DNA of 64,000 nucleotides. Origin: Cloacibacillus porcorum. Its GTDB lineage: Bacteria; Synergistota; Synergistia; Synergistales; Synergistaceae. Under the pieces are notes generated by a model that did not search any database, was not told where the DNA came from, and worked only from the letters and a program-made list of their open reading frames with translations. Positions 1 to 8,105 of the stretch are shown here, one piece after another; the first letter of the stretch is position 1; each line of letters starts with the position of its first letter. Both the position numbers and the translations under genes were made by a program. Location: assembly GCF_001701045.1 (NCBI RefSeq), contig NZ_CP016757.1, positions 2,039,501 through 2,103,500 on the forward strand, read 5' to 3'.

Positions 1-198
1 GTACGCAGAAAGAACTTTTATGAGAGGGCCGGTTACCGCACCAATGGCTTTGAACACGTACACCCTCCGTACAGGAGAGGTTTTAACGGACACCGGCTCG
101 TTATAATGTCCTCGCCCGCCCCGCTGTCGGAGGAGGAATATAAAATTTTCGCCCGTTATCTCTCCGAGACGGTGATGAGGGACGAGCCCCGCGGCTGA
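1..198 (+). CDS. GNAT-family N-acetyltransferase, C-terminal end (partial)
   Basis: Frame 1 is open from the window edge to a TGA at 196-198, giving about 65 residues; the start lies outside the window. The segment KNFYERAGYRTNGFEH matches the end of a GNAT fold, where the penultimate strand carries an N-x-Y/F-x-x-x-G-F/Y pattern that contacts acetyl-CoA. A tail rich in acidic and aromatic residues follows. The acyl acceptor cannot be read from this piece. The family call rests on one motif, so certainty is moderate. Confidence 0.6.
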   Translation, partial: VRRKNFYERAGYRTNGFEHVHPPYRRGFNGHRLVIMSSPAPLSEEEYKIFARYLSETVMRDEPRG

Positions 199-314
199 CG
201 TGGGCTTATGAAGGACACCAAGGACATTACAGATGGTCGGAGGAGGCAAACTTAAACGTTAAATTGCGGCTTAACTTCTGCCCTATCGATGATAAACAGC
301 GTTTTTTCTTAAAG

Positions 315-500
315 CCTTCCTCTCTGAGGAAGGTGGATCGCCGCCGCTTTTGCGGCGAGACGGAAGGAGTGTTGCTCTGTATGGCGCGGAAACCGCGCCA
401 TACAGAGCCCGCGGCAAAAGCCGCGGAAGAACATAAGGTCAACACTCCCTCAGTCTCGGCGAAAAAACATCGCCGAGCCAGCTCCCTCAGAGAGGGCGCC
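315..500. repeat. Nested-palindrome intergenic repeat element (MITE- or REP-like)
   Basis: About 185 bp built almost entirely of inverted repeats. A perfect 15-bp stem (375-389 with 393-407) has an AAA loop. An 8-bp outer pair GAGTGTTG/CAACACTC (367-374 with 440-447) encloses it. Smaller hairpins lie at 342-347/352-357, 409-415/420-426 and 455-461/471-477. Both ends are short palindromes on CCTTCCTC...GAGGAAGG and CCCTC-AGA-GAGGG. I recall similar 'CTCCCTCAGAGAGGG' intergenic palindromes from gut Firmicutes, but have not checked this. It has no coding content; the two overlapping ORFs here are artefacts of the repeat. It may be a non-autonomous mobile element or a structured RNA. Confidence 0.75.
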
Positions 501-576
501 TCTAAGGGCAAAGTCAAAAGCTAACCACAATTTATATTATTTCTGGTTCCTGCTAATGCGTTTGCCTATGAAGGAG

Positions 577-615
577 GCCGCCCGCTGAACACCGAACACA
601 GCCTCCGCGGGCGGC
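577..615 (-). terminator. Hairpin downstream of exonuclease III
   Basis: A 9-bp GC-rich inverted repeat (577-585 with 607-615, GCCGCCCGC/GCGGGCGGC) begins 9 bases past the stop codon of the leftward xth gene. No T-run follows on the minus strand, so it is a weak intrinsic terminator or an mRNA 3' stabiliser. Confidence 0.45.
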
Positions 616-623
616 TGTGCTCC

Positions 624-1424
624 TTACAGCTCGAATGTGCCGACCACCGCCGTGTGGTCGGAGGGTCTCTCCATCGCGCGAAGGGAGCGTTCCACCCTCA
701 CGCCCCGGCAGAGGGCGGCGGCGCTTTGGGTCCCAAGAATGTGGTCTATACGCCAGCCGATATTCCGCGCCAGCGAATCTTTTACGCGGTAGTCCCAGAA
801 GGTGTATTCACCCTCGCCCCGAAGGTGCTCGCGGAAGATGTCCACCAGCCCCCACTCCATCGCCTTCGCGAGCGCCTCTTTCACATCCTGGTGAAAACAG
901 ACGTGGTCCTTTTTATTTTTCGGATTGGTCACGTCGATGTCGGTCGGCGCGACGTTCAGGTCGCCAAGCCAGACCACTCTGTCGGATGGACTGCACTTTT
1001 TTTCCAGCAGCTTCCGCACCCGTCCAATGAAACGAAGTTTGTAGGGATAGTCTGGATTGTCTATCTCTTTGCCCTGCGGTATGTAGGTGTTCAGCACCGT
1101 GAGCCCTCCGAAACGGACGCGCGCCACGCGCGCCATCTCCGATTCGCCGCGTCCCTCTTCGCCCTCGTCGCACAGTCCGAACTCGTATTCATCCGGCTTC
1201 GCGCGCGAGACGACGGCAACGCCGTTGTAGCTCTTCATTCCCTTGAATACGGAGTGGTATCCCCGCTCCTCGAAGAAGGCCGCGGGAAATTCTTCGTCGC
1301 GGCATTTGGTCTCCTGCAGGCAGAGGATATCCGGGGCTCCGTCGGAGGAGAGCCATGTATCGAGTATCGGCAGGCGGCTCTTTACCGAGTTCACGTTAAA
1401 TGTCGCTATGTCTGTCTTTGGCAT
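624..1424 (-). CDS. xth: Exodeoxyribonuclease III (AP endonuclease)
   Basis: Predicted Mg-dependent exonuclease III/AP endonuclease of the endonuclease-exonuclease-phosphatase fold, acting in base excision repair in the cytoplasm. Visible family motifs in order are the N-terminal FNVNSVKSR, LQETKC with the metal-binding Glu, GLTVLNTYIPQG, WLGDLNVAP with the catalytic Asp-Asn, and C-terminal RIDHILGT and PSDHTAVV with the catalytic Asp-His. At 266 aa it is normal length. I start at the ATG at 1424 rather than the GTG at 1433, because a GAGGTG Shine-Dalgarno sequence lies 6 nt before the ATG and overlaps the GTG. It is monocistronic and divergent from the GNAT gene. The symbol could equally be exoA. 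Confidence 0.93.
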   Translation of the reverse strand: MPKTDIATFNVNSVKSRLPILDTWLSSDGAPDILCLQETKCRDEEFPAAFFEERGYHSVFKGMKSYNGVAVVSRAKPDEYEFGLCDEGEEGRGESEMARVARVRFGGLTVLNTYIPQGKEIDNPDYPYKLRFIGRVRKLLEKKCSPSDRVVWLGDLNVAPTDIDVTNPKNKKDHVCFHQDVKEALAKAMEWGLVDIFREHLRGEGEYTFWDYRVKDSLARNIGWRIDHILGTQSAAALCRGVRVERSLRAMERPSDHTAVVGTFEL

Positions 1425-1552
1425 TGTCAGCACCTCATATCGGCTATTTTAGAATAATATTATACGGCACGCGGAGCGCCTCCGGAATAGCCTATTTTCA
1501 TTTGTAATGATACTATTACCACGTATTTAATCCTTATTTTGAGGTGCGAAAA
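1425..1552. promoter_or_regulatory. Divergent promoter region xth / GNAT gene
   Basis: A 128-bp AT-rich gap between divergent starts. On the minus strand a perfect TATAAT (plus-strand 1459-1464) sits 35-40 bases before the xth ATG, with a poor -35. On the plus strand TTGTAA (1502-1507) and TATTTA (1524-1529) are a weak candidate for the GNAT gene. Both genes carry a near-identical GAGGTG ribosome binding site. Confidence 0.4.
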
Positions 1553-2257
1553 ATGCCACAGACGGCGGCGGTTAAGGCAAAAGAATATCTTTCGCGGGAC
1601 GCCCTTTCCCATATTGACATGCTGGAGGCGATCGACAGGGGCAGCGCGGATATCCTCTACGCGGAGCGCGGCGGCGTAATCCTCATCGAACGGGAGAGCC
1701 GAAGCTGCATGATCTCCGTAGACGAGATCAGTATATGCGAGGAGCTGCCCTCTCTCGGCAATTATCCGCAGTACGCGGCGCACCAAAGGGATGTGGCGGC
1801 ATATATCACGCAGGGACGGAGTTTTCCACATTCTCTCACCGTCTGCCAGGCCGCCTATCTGGAGGAAGAGCCGCCCCGCGCTTTGGAGGCCGATATCCGG
1901 CCACTGACAGAGGAGCAGGAGGAAACTGTCTTTCACAGCTACGAGGCGATGGACGATCCGGCGTATATCAGGGAACTGATCTCCCGCGGACAGATGTGGG
2001 GCCTCTTTAAGGACGGCCTCTTGGCGGGCTTCATCGGCGAACACCTCGAGGGCAGTATGGGGCTGTTGGAGGTCCTTCCCGAGCACAGAGGGCGCGGATA
2101 CGGATACGCGCTGGAATCGTTTCTCATAGGGCGCACGCTGGCACGGGGAAGTATCCCCTTCTGCCAGGTCGTGACCGGCAACCGCCCCTCGCTGGCGCTG
2201 CAGAGAAAGCTGGGGATGGCGATTTCTAAAGGAAAGACATACTGGCTGTTTAACTGA
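1553..2257 (+). CDS. GNAT-family N-acetyltransferase with N-terminal extension
   Basis: A 234-aa protein. The C-terminal half is a GNAT domain: the acetyl-CoA-binding motif LPEHRGRGYGYALE lies near residue 180, followed by VTGNRPSLALQRKLGM, the usual N-x-x-S-x-x-L-x-x-K-L-G-F signature. The N-terminal about 115 residues resemble a degenerate second GNAT-like lobe, as in FR47/GCN5 fusions. It should transfer an acetyl group from acetyl-CoA to a small-molecule or protein amine; the acceptor is unknown. The ATG at 1553 is preferred over the GTG at 1544 because GAGGTG (1541-1546) is spaced correctly for it. It appears monocistronic. Confidence 0.75.
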   Translation: MPQTAAVKAKEYLSRDALSHIDMLEAIDRGSADILYAERGGVILIERESRSCMISVDEISICEELPSLGNYPQYAAHQRDVAAYITQGRSFPHSLTVCQAAYLEEEPPRALEADIRPLTEEQEETVFHSYEAMDDPAYIRELISRGQMWGLFKDGLLAGFIGEHLEGSMGLLEVLPEHRGRGYGYALESFLIGRTLARGSIPFCQVVTGNRPSLALQRKLGMAISKGKTYWLFN

Positions 2258-2321
2258 AAAGGACAAAAAATACGCCCGGCAGTTCACGGCGCTCCGCCGC
2301 AGGCTGCCAGGCGTTGGGGTA

Positions 2322-2368
2322 CGCCGCCTTAGGCGGCGCGTCCTCCAGCTTAGACGACTTTTTTATTC
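2322..2368. terminator. Possible terminator between convergent genes
   Basis: The GNAT gene and the leftward lyase alpha gene converge on this 129-bp gap. It holds a 7-bp stem CGCCGCC-TTA-GGCGGCG (2322-2338) and, 20 bases later, a T-run (plus-strand reading). Hairpin and T-run are not adjacent, so this is only a plausible plus-strand terminator. Confidence 0.3.
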
Positions 2369-2386
2369 AAGTTATGGCATATACCG

Positions 2387-3496
2387 TCAATCAGTCAGTT
2401 TATAGACCAACATAAGCTCAGCCAGGAGCTCTATTCCAAGGTCAGCCTTTCTCGCGGCGGAATAGCTGAATTCCACGTGGTCTTCCTGTCCGCCCTTTGT
2501 CGGGATGGAATCCGCGCTGACCTGCATTGTCATGCCGCGGAGTTTTGCAAGCAGCTGTGCCGCGCGCGGATTCTCTCCGCATAGTTCCACAATATCAAGG
2601 GCCATCTCGGCGATGATTACGTTGAGAAGATCCATCACGTACCCCACCTGCGTGTTGCTGCAATTACAGCCCATAACCGCTTCGAAGGTGCCGTCTTCGA
2701 GTTCGAAGAGATTGGGGTTGTCACAGGTGATATTGTTTTCAAAATCAAGTATGCCGCGTATAAAATCTACAGTCTCTTCACATGCCGCAAGTTTGTCACG
2801 GCTCACCTTGCCGGCGGCTGCTTTGCGGTATCTTTCGAAAAGCTTCTGGAACCTGATGAAGGAGACTACGGCGATGCTCTGGCTCATCGTCGATCCGTTC
2901 ATCTGCGCCAAAACTTCCTTGCATTCCAGGACAAAGGTCTCCGCCATTCCCGCCGCCTTATATGCCTCCGAGGCTGGGACTACTTTACCATCCACAATGG
3001 CTCCCGCTCCAGGAAGTCCGGCTACGGCCATGATGTTCTGCGCTATCGGCGCCAGGTCACTGAGCCCCGTGGAGCCGTCACCGTAGACGGCGGGCGATAT
3101 GCCGTTATTAAACATATCAAGCAGGCGCTCGATCAGCGAAACGCGCACCGCCGAAAACGCGCGGCAGAGGATGTTGGCGCGCAGCAGAAGTTCCGCGCGC
3201 GTAACCTCGGCCGGCAGATAATCGCCGAATCCCGCGCCGTGAACGTAGGGCAGGCTCTTGTTCCATTCAATGTGCTTGTCGGGCGGTACCGGCACGTCTT
3301 TTAAAGCGCCGAGGCCGGTGTTGATGCCATATATCGTCGGCGCTCCCTCTTTAAGCCATTCGTCTATCTGAGCGCGGCTCTTTTCGCAGCGCGCGCGGGC
3401 TTCATCTGAAATTTTTACCTGAGGATGCTCATCGCTCAGCATCTTCTCAACGTCGTCAACTGTCAGCGTGTAGCCGTCCAATACATACGTTCCCAC
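2387..3496 (-). CDS. HAL/PAL-like lyase, alpha component, MIO triad absent (copy 1)
   Basis: A 369-aa HAL/PAL-superfamily protein, shorter than the usual about 510 aa. HAL-type motifs seen in order are YGINTGLG (56-63, Tyr loop), GSTGLSDLAP (141-150), QMNGST (198-203), CDNPNLF (258-264), GCNCSN (276-281) and DSIPTKGGQEDHV (329-341). In HAL the loop reads GSVGASGDLAP, so the Ala-Ser-Gly that cyclises to MIO is replaced by Leu-Ser with the Gly deleted; a normal MIO cannot form. The QDAYSLRCQPQ and SERR segments of HAL are missing here and present in the adjacent beta gene. The GTG start lies 12 bp after the beta stop, with an AGGAGGG site overlapping that stop, which suggests translational coupling. 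I infer one subunit of a heteromeric lyase; the substrate is unknown. Confidence 0.8.
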   Translation of the reverse strand: MGTYVLDGYTLTVDDVEKMLSDEHPQVKISDEARARCEKSRAQIDEWLKEGAPTIYGINTGLGALKDVPVPPDKHIEWNKSLPYVHGAGFGDYLPAEVTRAELLLRANILCRAFSAVRVSLIERLLDMFNNGISPAVYGDGSTGLSDLAPIAQNIMAVAGLPGAGAIVDGKVVPASEAYKAAGMAETFVLECKEVLAQMNGSTMSQSIAVVSFIRFQKLFERYRKAAAGKVSRDKLAACEETVDFIRGILDFENNITCDNPNLFELEDGTFEAVMGCNCSNTQVGYVMDLLNVIIAEMALDIVELCGENPRAAQLLAKLRGMTMQVSADSIPTKGGQEDHVEFSYSAARKADLGIELLAELMLVYKLTD

Positions 3497-3508
3497 AATA
3501 ACACCCTC

Positions 3509-4744
3509 CTACTTCAATGTTCCGATAGCGGCTTCCACCGCGCTGAGGATCGTTCCGTCAGCCGTCAGCCCTTCCGCCGTGATCATATCCGGCGCGACGA
3601 ACCTGTTTTCGTCCATCATGGAAATTTTTCCGCGCAGACATTTGTGCGCCGCCGCTGTACCCGCGCCGCAGGTAAATTCCGGGATCTTCGCGTTCACTAT
3701 GTCGAGCGCCTGCGCCGACATCAGTATCTCCACAGCCATCACGCGGTTCAGCTTTTTAATGAGTTCAAACTGTTTGCTCACTGAATAATAGGCCAGGGGC
3801 CCGTCCGTCCTCTTTATCGCCGCCGCCGGCAGCGCCAGAAGTTTCAGCTCCGCAGTCTCGGCGGCCTGAGTCGACTGTATGATGGGGAAGCCATAGTTGA
3901 TACCCAGTTCATCGGGAACGAGGTTCATCGGCAGCCCGTACGAGAGGCGGGTGTCGCAGAGACGGAAGCTGCGGCGCTCGCTGGTGTGGGCCAGATCCGC
4001 CAGCGCCGTCGCGAGCGCGTCCATAGCGTATTCCGTCCGATAAAGCTCATGCGCACGGCCATCCCAATCTTTGACGACCTGCTCCACGCACCAGTGGAAA
4101 ATATCGCGCACGCCGCCGTGGGTCTGCGGCGTCGCGCGCACGCAGATAGCGTCCTGCACCCTTGGCTTTTTGTCGTATCCGAAGGCGTAGCGTCCCTCGT
4201 CTGTGGTAAGTTTGGAGCCGGCCGTGATGCGGCGCACGTTCTCCGCCGATTCGATCTGTCCTGGATATGGACGTCCCAATTCATGGAGCCTCTTGTCAAA
4301 GGCTCCAAGCTCTCCGCGAATGGCTTCAAGATTCATCGATACCGCGATATCGGCGGTCTTAATGGCACGCCCCGCAATGGCGCAGATATACAGCGCCATC
4401 CCAAGTGTGACGCAGTTGCTTTTTTTGATAAAATCCCTTTCTGCTTCAGGAAGTTTTCCAACTTCTTCCAACGCTTCGGCGAGGCTCTCCGCTACCGTCC
4501 CCTCATCCGCATCCTCGAATGACAGATCGGGCAGTTGTGAGCCGTTCATAAAATATTCGGCGGCTTTTTGAAGCTTAAGACAGCCGTTTTTCGCCGCACC
4601 CTTCGCTAAAAGTTCCATAATAACGGCGACGCAGCCTTCGGAAAGGGTTTCCCTCTTTGTGCAGCATTCCGTGTTGACGGCCGGTTCCCGCAGGCCGCCG
4701 CGGCGAACCTTCAGGATATCGTCGATCCACTGCAAGTTTTCCAA
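3509..4744 (-). CDS. HAL/PAL-like lyase, beta component (copy 1)
   Basis: A 411-aa protein matching the middle and C-terminal parts of HAL. Motifs are NLEAIRGELGAFD (138-150), GRPYPGQIESAENVRR (157-172), RVQDAICVRATPQTHGG (195-211, HAL RVQDAYSLRCQPQ with Tyr replaced by Ile and the Arg kept), TSERR (254-258) and INYGFPIIQSTQAA (282-295). It lacks the N-terminal Tyr loop, the MIO loop, the DNP/GGNFHG segment and QEDHV, all of which sit in the alpha protein. The two proteins are therefore complementary and not simply a frameshifted HAL, since alpha also contains the HAL C-terminal QEDHV. The start is TTG at 4744, placed 8 nt after a perfect GGAGGT. It is the first gene of a two-gene operon divergent from a BTAD regulator. 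Confidence 0.78.
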   Translation of the reverse strand: MENLQWIDDILKVRRGGLREPAVNTECCTKRETLSEGCVAVIMELLAKGAAKNGCLKLQKAAEYFMNGSQLPDLSFEDADEGTVAESLAEALEEVGKLPEAERDFIKKSNCVTLGMALYICAIAGRAIKTADIAVSMNLEAIRGELGAFDKRLHELGRPYPGQIESAENVRRITAGSKLTTDEGRYAFGYDKKPRVQDAICVRATPQTHGGVRDIFHWCVEQVVKDWDGRAHELYRTEYAMDALATALADLAHTSERRSFRLCDTRLSYGLPMNLVPDELGINYGFPIIQSTQAAETAELKLLALPAAAIKRTDGPLAYYSVSKQFELIKKLNRVMAVEILMSAQALDIVNAKIPEFTCGAGTAAAHKCLRGKISMMDENRFVAPDMITAEGLTADGTILSAVEAAIGTLK

Positions 4745-5048
4745 CTTTTCGCACCTCCAAAAAATAATGTCCAGCCATATTATTTAGGCCCGCCCACCTT
4801 CCGCCATTTTCCGCGTGACAGACGTTTCAGCCTTGGTATGCGATATATTTTAAGAAGAGTCCATCTAAATTTTATAGAATTTTCATAAAAAACAGCGTTC
4901 CGTAAGACGCGCGGCGTAAATTTTTGACGCCGCGCAGACGTTCTGCCTACAGCCGCATTTACATCAAATGTCCATTCAAGATAAAATGAAAGCCATGAAC
5001 GAAGCGGTAAAAAATAGGCCAAAGGAAACTCAGTGAAGGGAATTTTCG
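4745..5048. promoter_or_regulatory. Divergent control region of lyase pair 1 and its regulator
   Basis: A 304-bp gap between the divergent beta-1 and BTAD regulator starts. It is AT-rich in 4850-4900 (TAAATTTTATAGAATTTTCATAAAA) and holds a GC-rich imperfect inverted repeat near 4907-4937 (GACGCGCGGCGTAAATTTTTGACGC). No consensus sigma-70 promoter stands out. The arrangement predicts that the BTAD protein binds here and controls the lyase operon, but no operator can be named. Confidence 0.4.
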
Positions 5049-8000
5049 ATGGACACGAGAGAGATCTGGATCAAAATGATGGGCATACCGAAGATCGACG
5101 TCAACGGCTCCGCGATCAGACTACCCTTCCGTCAGGCTGACGCGCTGATCTATTATCTCGCCGTCAACGGCTCCGCCACCAAGACAAAGCTTTGCGACAT
5201 TCTCTGGGGGACTAAGTGCACTGAGGAAAACGCCAAAGCAAATCTGCGCAACACCATTTATATAATCAGAAAACAGCTGGGCACCGATTTCATCATAGAA
5301 CCGGCGAGACAGACGGTGGCGCTGAATCGAGAACGCCGCGTAGCAAGCGACCTTCAAAGTTATATAGACGGCGAAGCGGCCTGTTGGGATGATTTTCTGC
5401 GTGATTTTTATCTGAAAGAAAATGAAGCGTTCAGCGACTGGGCGTCTATGACTGCACGGGAGATCAAAGAGAGCTACTGCCTGCGGGTCAGGGAGAGGGC
5501 GGCCGCCGCTTTCAGAGCGCATGATTTTGGCCTTTGCCGCTCTCTTTGCGGCTCGCTGCTCGGCGCTGATAAATACGACGAGTGCGGCTATCGTTATCTT
5601 ATGCTTATGTTGGAAGAGGAAAAGAAAGGGAGGCAGGCGCTGAAGCTCTACGAAAAGCTAAAAGCGCTGCTTTGGGAAGAACTTTCGCAGGAGCCGGAAC
5701 CACAGACGACACAGCTCGCGCGTAGGATAAAGAACCGTCCCGCCAACGCCACTGTATCCGTGGGTACCGCCGCCGGGCAGGAAAGTTTTTTTTATGGGCG
5801 GGAGACAGAGATAAACGGTATCTCGCGTACGCTGAGGCGCTTCATAGAAGGAGCGTCCGCCGCCAGCATAGTGGTAAAGGGCGAAATGGGAATCGGAAAG
5901 AGCGCGCTGATGGAACGCGCGCTGCTCAGCGCGGCGGGTGCGGCGGCGCTGATCTCCACGCGGTGCTATCAGGCCGAGGAGAACTTTCTGCTGAAACCGT
6001 GGCTCGACATTTTCGAACAGCTGCTGATCTCCGCGGCCAATGACGATACGGAAGAGGCTAAGACGCTGAGACTGGCGGTTGCATCGCTCTTCCCTGATCC
6101 CGATTCCGTCGTCGCGCCTAAAGACGAGCTCTTCACCTCGGGACGCGAATACTTTCTCATCAGGGCTCTGGTAAGGTACTGCGCGGACAAACGCCTGATC
6201 TTAAAAATAGACGACATCCAATGGGCCGACCAGGCGAGCCTCGCATTGATCCGCAGCATCGTCACCGTTGACAGGAACCGCGCCATCCTCTTCGTTATGG
6301 GGTGCCGAAACGACGCGCCGGCTGAGACGGAGAGCCTGACAAACGGCTTGAAACTTGCCGGTTTTTTGGAGGAGTATGAGCTGCCGCGGTTCACGCCCGC
6401 GCAGACCGTCGATTTTGCGAAGAGATTCCTGCCGCGCCATAAGATAGACGCCGCCTTTGAACGCGCGATCTTTCAGGAAACAGAGGGCAATCCGCTCTTC
6501 ATAACTGAAATGCTGAATAACATCTCCCTCAGCGGCTCCTTTTCAGGCTTCACGCCGAAGCTCGGCGACGTCATCCGCCAGCGTATCCTCACCATTAACG
6601 GCAAGGCGCGCGATGCGCTGGAACTGATCTCCATGATGCCTGACGGCGCGGCCTTCGAGACGCTGACACGTATCTCTCAAATAGAACCCGCAGAGATGGC
6701 AGAGAACCTTGAACAGCTGATCGCGCGAAAGCTCATTCGTGAGGAGCCCTCCTCCGGCGGAGCCGTCCTGCGCTTCAGCCACCAGAAGATCAGGGAATAT
6801 ATCTATGAAAACATCCCTCTTTTCAGAAGGCGGCTGCTGCACGGAAAGACGGCTCTTTACTTTGAGAGCGCCCTGCCCGCCCAGGCTCACGGTGCCTTTA
6901 TATTTCCAAAGCTTATCTATCACTTTGAAAAGAGCCTTCTCTTAAAAAAATATCTCGAGTACGTCATAAAGAACATCATCGGTTACCTGAATATGACGCA
7001 GGAATATTTCCCCACCGGCGGCGACTCCGCCCAGCCGCTGATCTTCAGCGGTAAAAACGGCGCCTCGGTGCTCAAGCTGAGCAACATCGAAAGTTACTTC
7101 CGCGGTGTAGAGCAAAAAATAACGGCAAACCCGGTACACTTTCAGAACGAAGAGGGACAGGCGCTGCTCTCGGAGTTCTATGTGCTCCAGGCCAGGCATT
7201 ACACTCATAATCTCGGATATGACCGAGCCAGAGAATGTATCGCGAAGGTGCGGGAGCTCAACGGCCCCTGCGCGACGGCGGCTCAGCGCGGGTATATATT
7301 AAATGCCAATTATCATCTGAGCTCCATCTGCATGGACAGGATGGAGATACCGCTGCTGCTGCGGACTGCGGAGGAATCGACTCGGCTTTCCGCGGTGGAC
7401 CGCGACAGAAACTGGCAGGCGGCCTGGCTCCGCATAAGCGGCATGTCGCGCGCCTTTGCGGGAGATTACGGAGAGGCGATCTGGCAGCTGGAAGAGGCGG
7501 CCGCGCTCTTTGACTCCTTCAACGATATAAATACGTACCGCTACTCCATCTGCGCCTGTTACGCCTGGCTCGGCGAGACGAAGCGCTGGCAGTTTGATTT
7601 TACGGCGGCGGACGCCTGGCATAGGCGTGCCCTGGAACTCATCCAGGCTGCGGAGCTGCGCGGAGGAGCGGCTATCTTTTATACGCTCTGCGCGCAGTCG
7701 CTGGCGGACGGGCGGCTTGCCGGGCTTGAGTGTGACGGCGAGCGGCTGCGCCGCGTCCTGAAAAGAGCGCGCTCGCTCTTCGATAAATTCCGCCTGCGCT
7801 GGTATCGCGGCGTGGCCTACGCCTATTCGGCTCTTGCCTCCTGCGAGAGCGGCGAATACGATAAAGCGGCGGAGTATCTCACGGAGGCGCGCGCATCCGC
7901 GGAGCGCCTCGACAACGATTACGAGCGCTGCGTTGCAGACCGCGCCGCGGCGCAGATCAAGGTACATCTTTTGCAAAAGGGGCCGGGCGCCGATACATTA

Positions 8001-8105
8001 GCCGCTCTGGTCGACAAAGACGTCTTCTTCTATAAGGAGAGGGCCCTAGCCGTAACGGAGCGGCTGTCGCTCCCCATAGAAAAAGCCTACCTCAAGCTGC
8101 TGTAA
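5049..8105 (+). CDS. BTAD-AAA-TPR transcriptional regulator (copy 1)
   Basis: A 1018-aa SARP/MalT-like regulator. Residues 1-100 form an OmpR-type winged helix (LPFRQADALIYYLA; NAKANLRNTIYIIRKQLG). Residues about 105-235 are a BTAD helical domain. An AAA/NACHT-type ATPase follows, with Walker A GEMGIGKS at 278-285 and Walker B KIDDIQWAD, whose acidic pair is at 388-389. The C-terminal 400 residues are alpha-helical TPR-like repeats that usually sense a ligand or partner. Family knowledge predicts ATP-dependent activation of neighbouring genes. It is divergent from lyase pair 1 and paralogous to the regulator at 25623. Its stop codon coincides with the left junction of a conjugative-element remnant; the C-terminus aligns with that of the paralog, so it is probably intact. 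Confidence 0.85.
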   Translation: MDTREIWIKMMGIPKIDVNGSAIRLPFRQADALIYYLAVNGSATKTKLCDILWGTKCTEENAKANLRNTIYIIRKQLGTDFIIEPARQTVALNRERRVASDLQSYIDGEAACWDDFLRDFYLKENEAFSDWASMTAREIKESYCLRVRERAAAAFRAHDFGLCRSLCGSLLGADKYDECGYRYLMLMLEEEKKGRQALKLYEKLKALLWEELSQEPEPQTTQLARRIKNRPANATVSVGTAAGQESFFYGRETEINGISRTLRRFIEGASAASIVVKGEMGIGKSALMERALLSAAGAAALISTRCYQAEENFLLKPWLDIFEQLLISAANDDTEEAKTLRLAVASLFPDPDSVVAPKDELFTSGREYFLIRALVRYCADKRLILKIDDIQWADQASLALIRSIVTVDRNRAILFVMGCRNDAPAETESLTNGLKLAGFLEEYELPRFTPAQTVDFAKRFLPRHKIDAAFERAIFQETEGNPLFITEMLNNISLSGSFSGFTPKLGDVIRQRILTINGKARDALELISMMPDGAAFETLTRISQIEPAEMAENLEQLIARKLIREEPSSGGAVLRFSHQKIREYIYENIPLFRRRLLHGKTALYFESALPAQAHGAFIFPKLIYHFEKSLLLKKYLEYVIKNIIGYLNMTQEYFPTGGDSAQPLIFSGKNGASVLKLSNIESYFRGVEQKITANPVHFQNEEGQALLSEFYVLQARHYTHNLGYDRARECIAKVRELNGPCATAAQRGYILNANYHLSSICMDRMEIPLLLRTAEESTRLSAVDRDRNWQAAWLRISGMSRAFAGDYGEAIWQLEEAAALFDSFNDINTYRYSICACYAWLGETKRWQFDFTAADAWHRRALELIQAAELRGGAAIFYTLCAQSLADGRLAGLECDGERLRRVLKRARSLFDKFRLRWYRGVAYAYSALASCESGEYDKAAEYLTEARASAERLDNDYERCVADRAAAQIKVHLLQKGPGADTLAALVDKDVFFYKERALAVTERLSLPIEKAYLKLL

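Noticed and set aside
227-524. Two small overlapping open frames on both strands
   Set aside because: They are produced by the palindromic repeat element and are near mirror images of each other.
2387-4744. Alpha and beta as one frameshifted or broken HAL gene
   Set aside because: The motifs interleave rather than split at one point, the two genes have their own ribosome binding sites, and a second pair shows the same arrangement.
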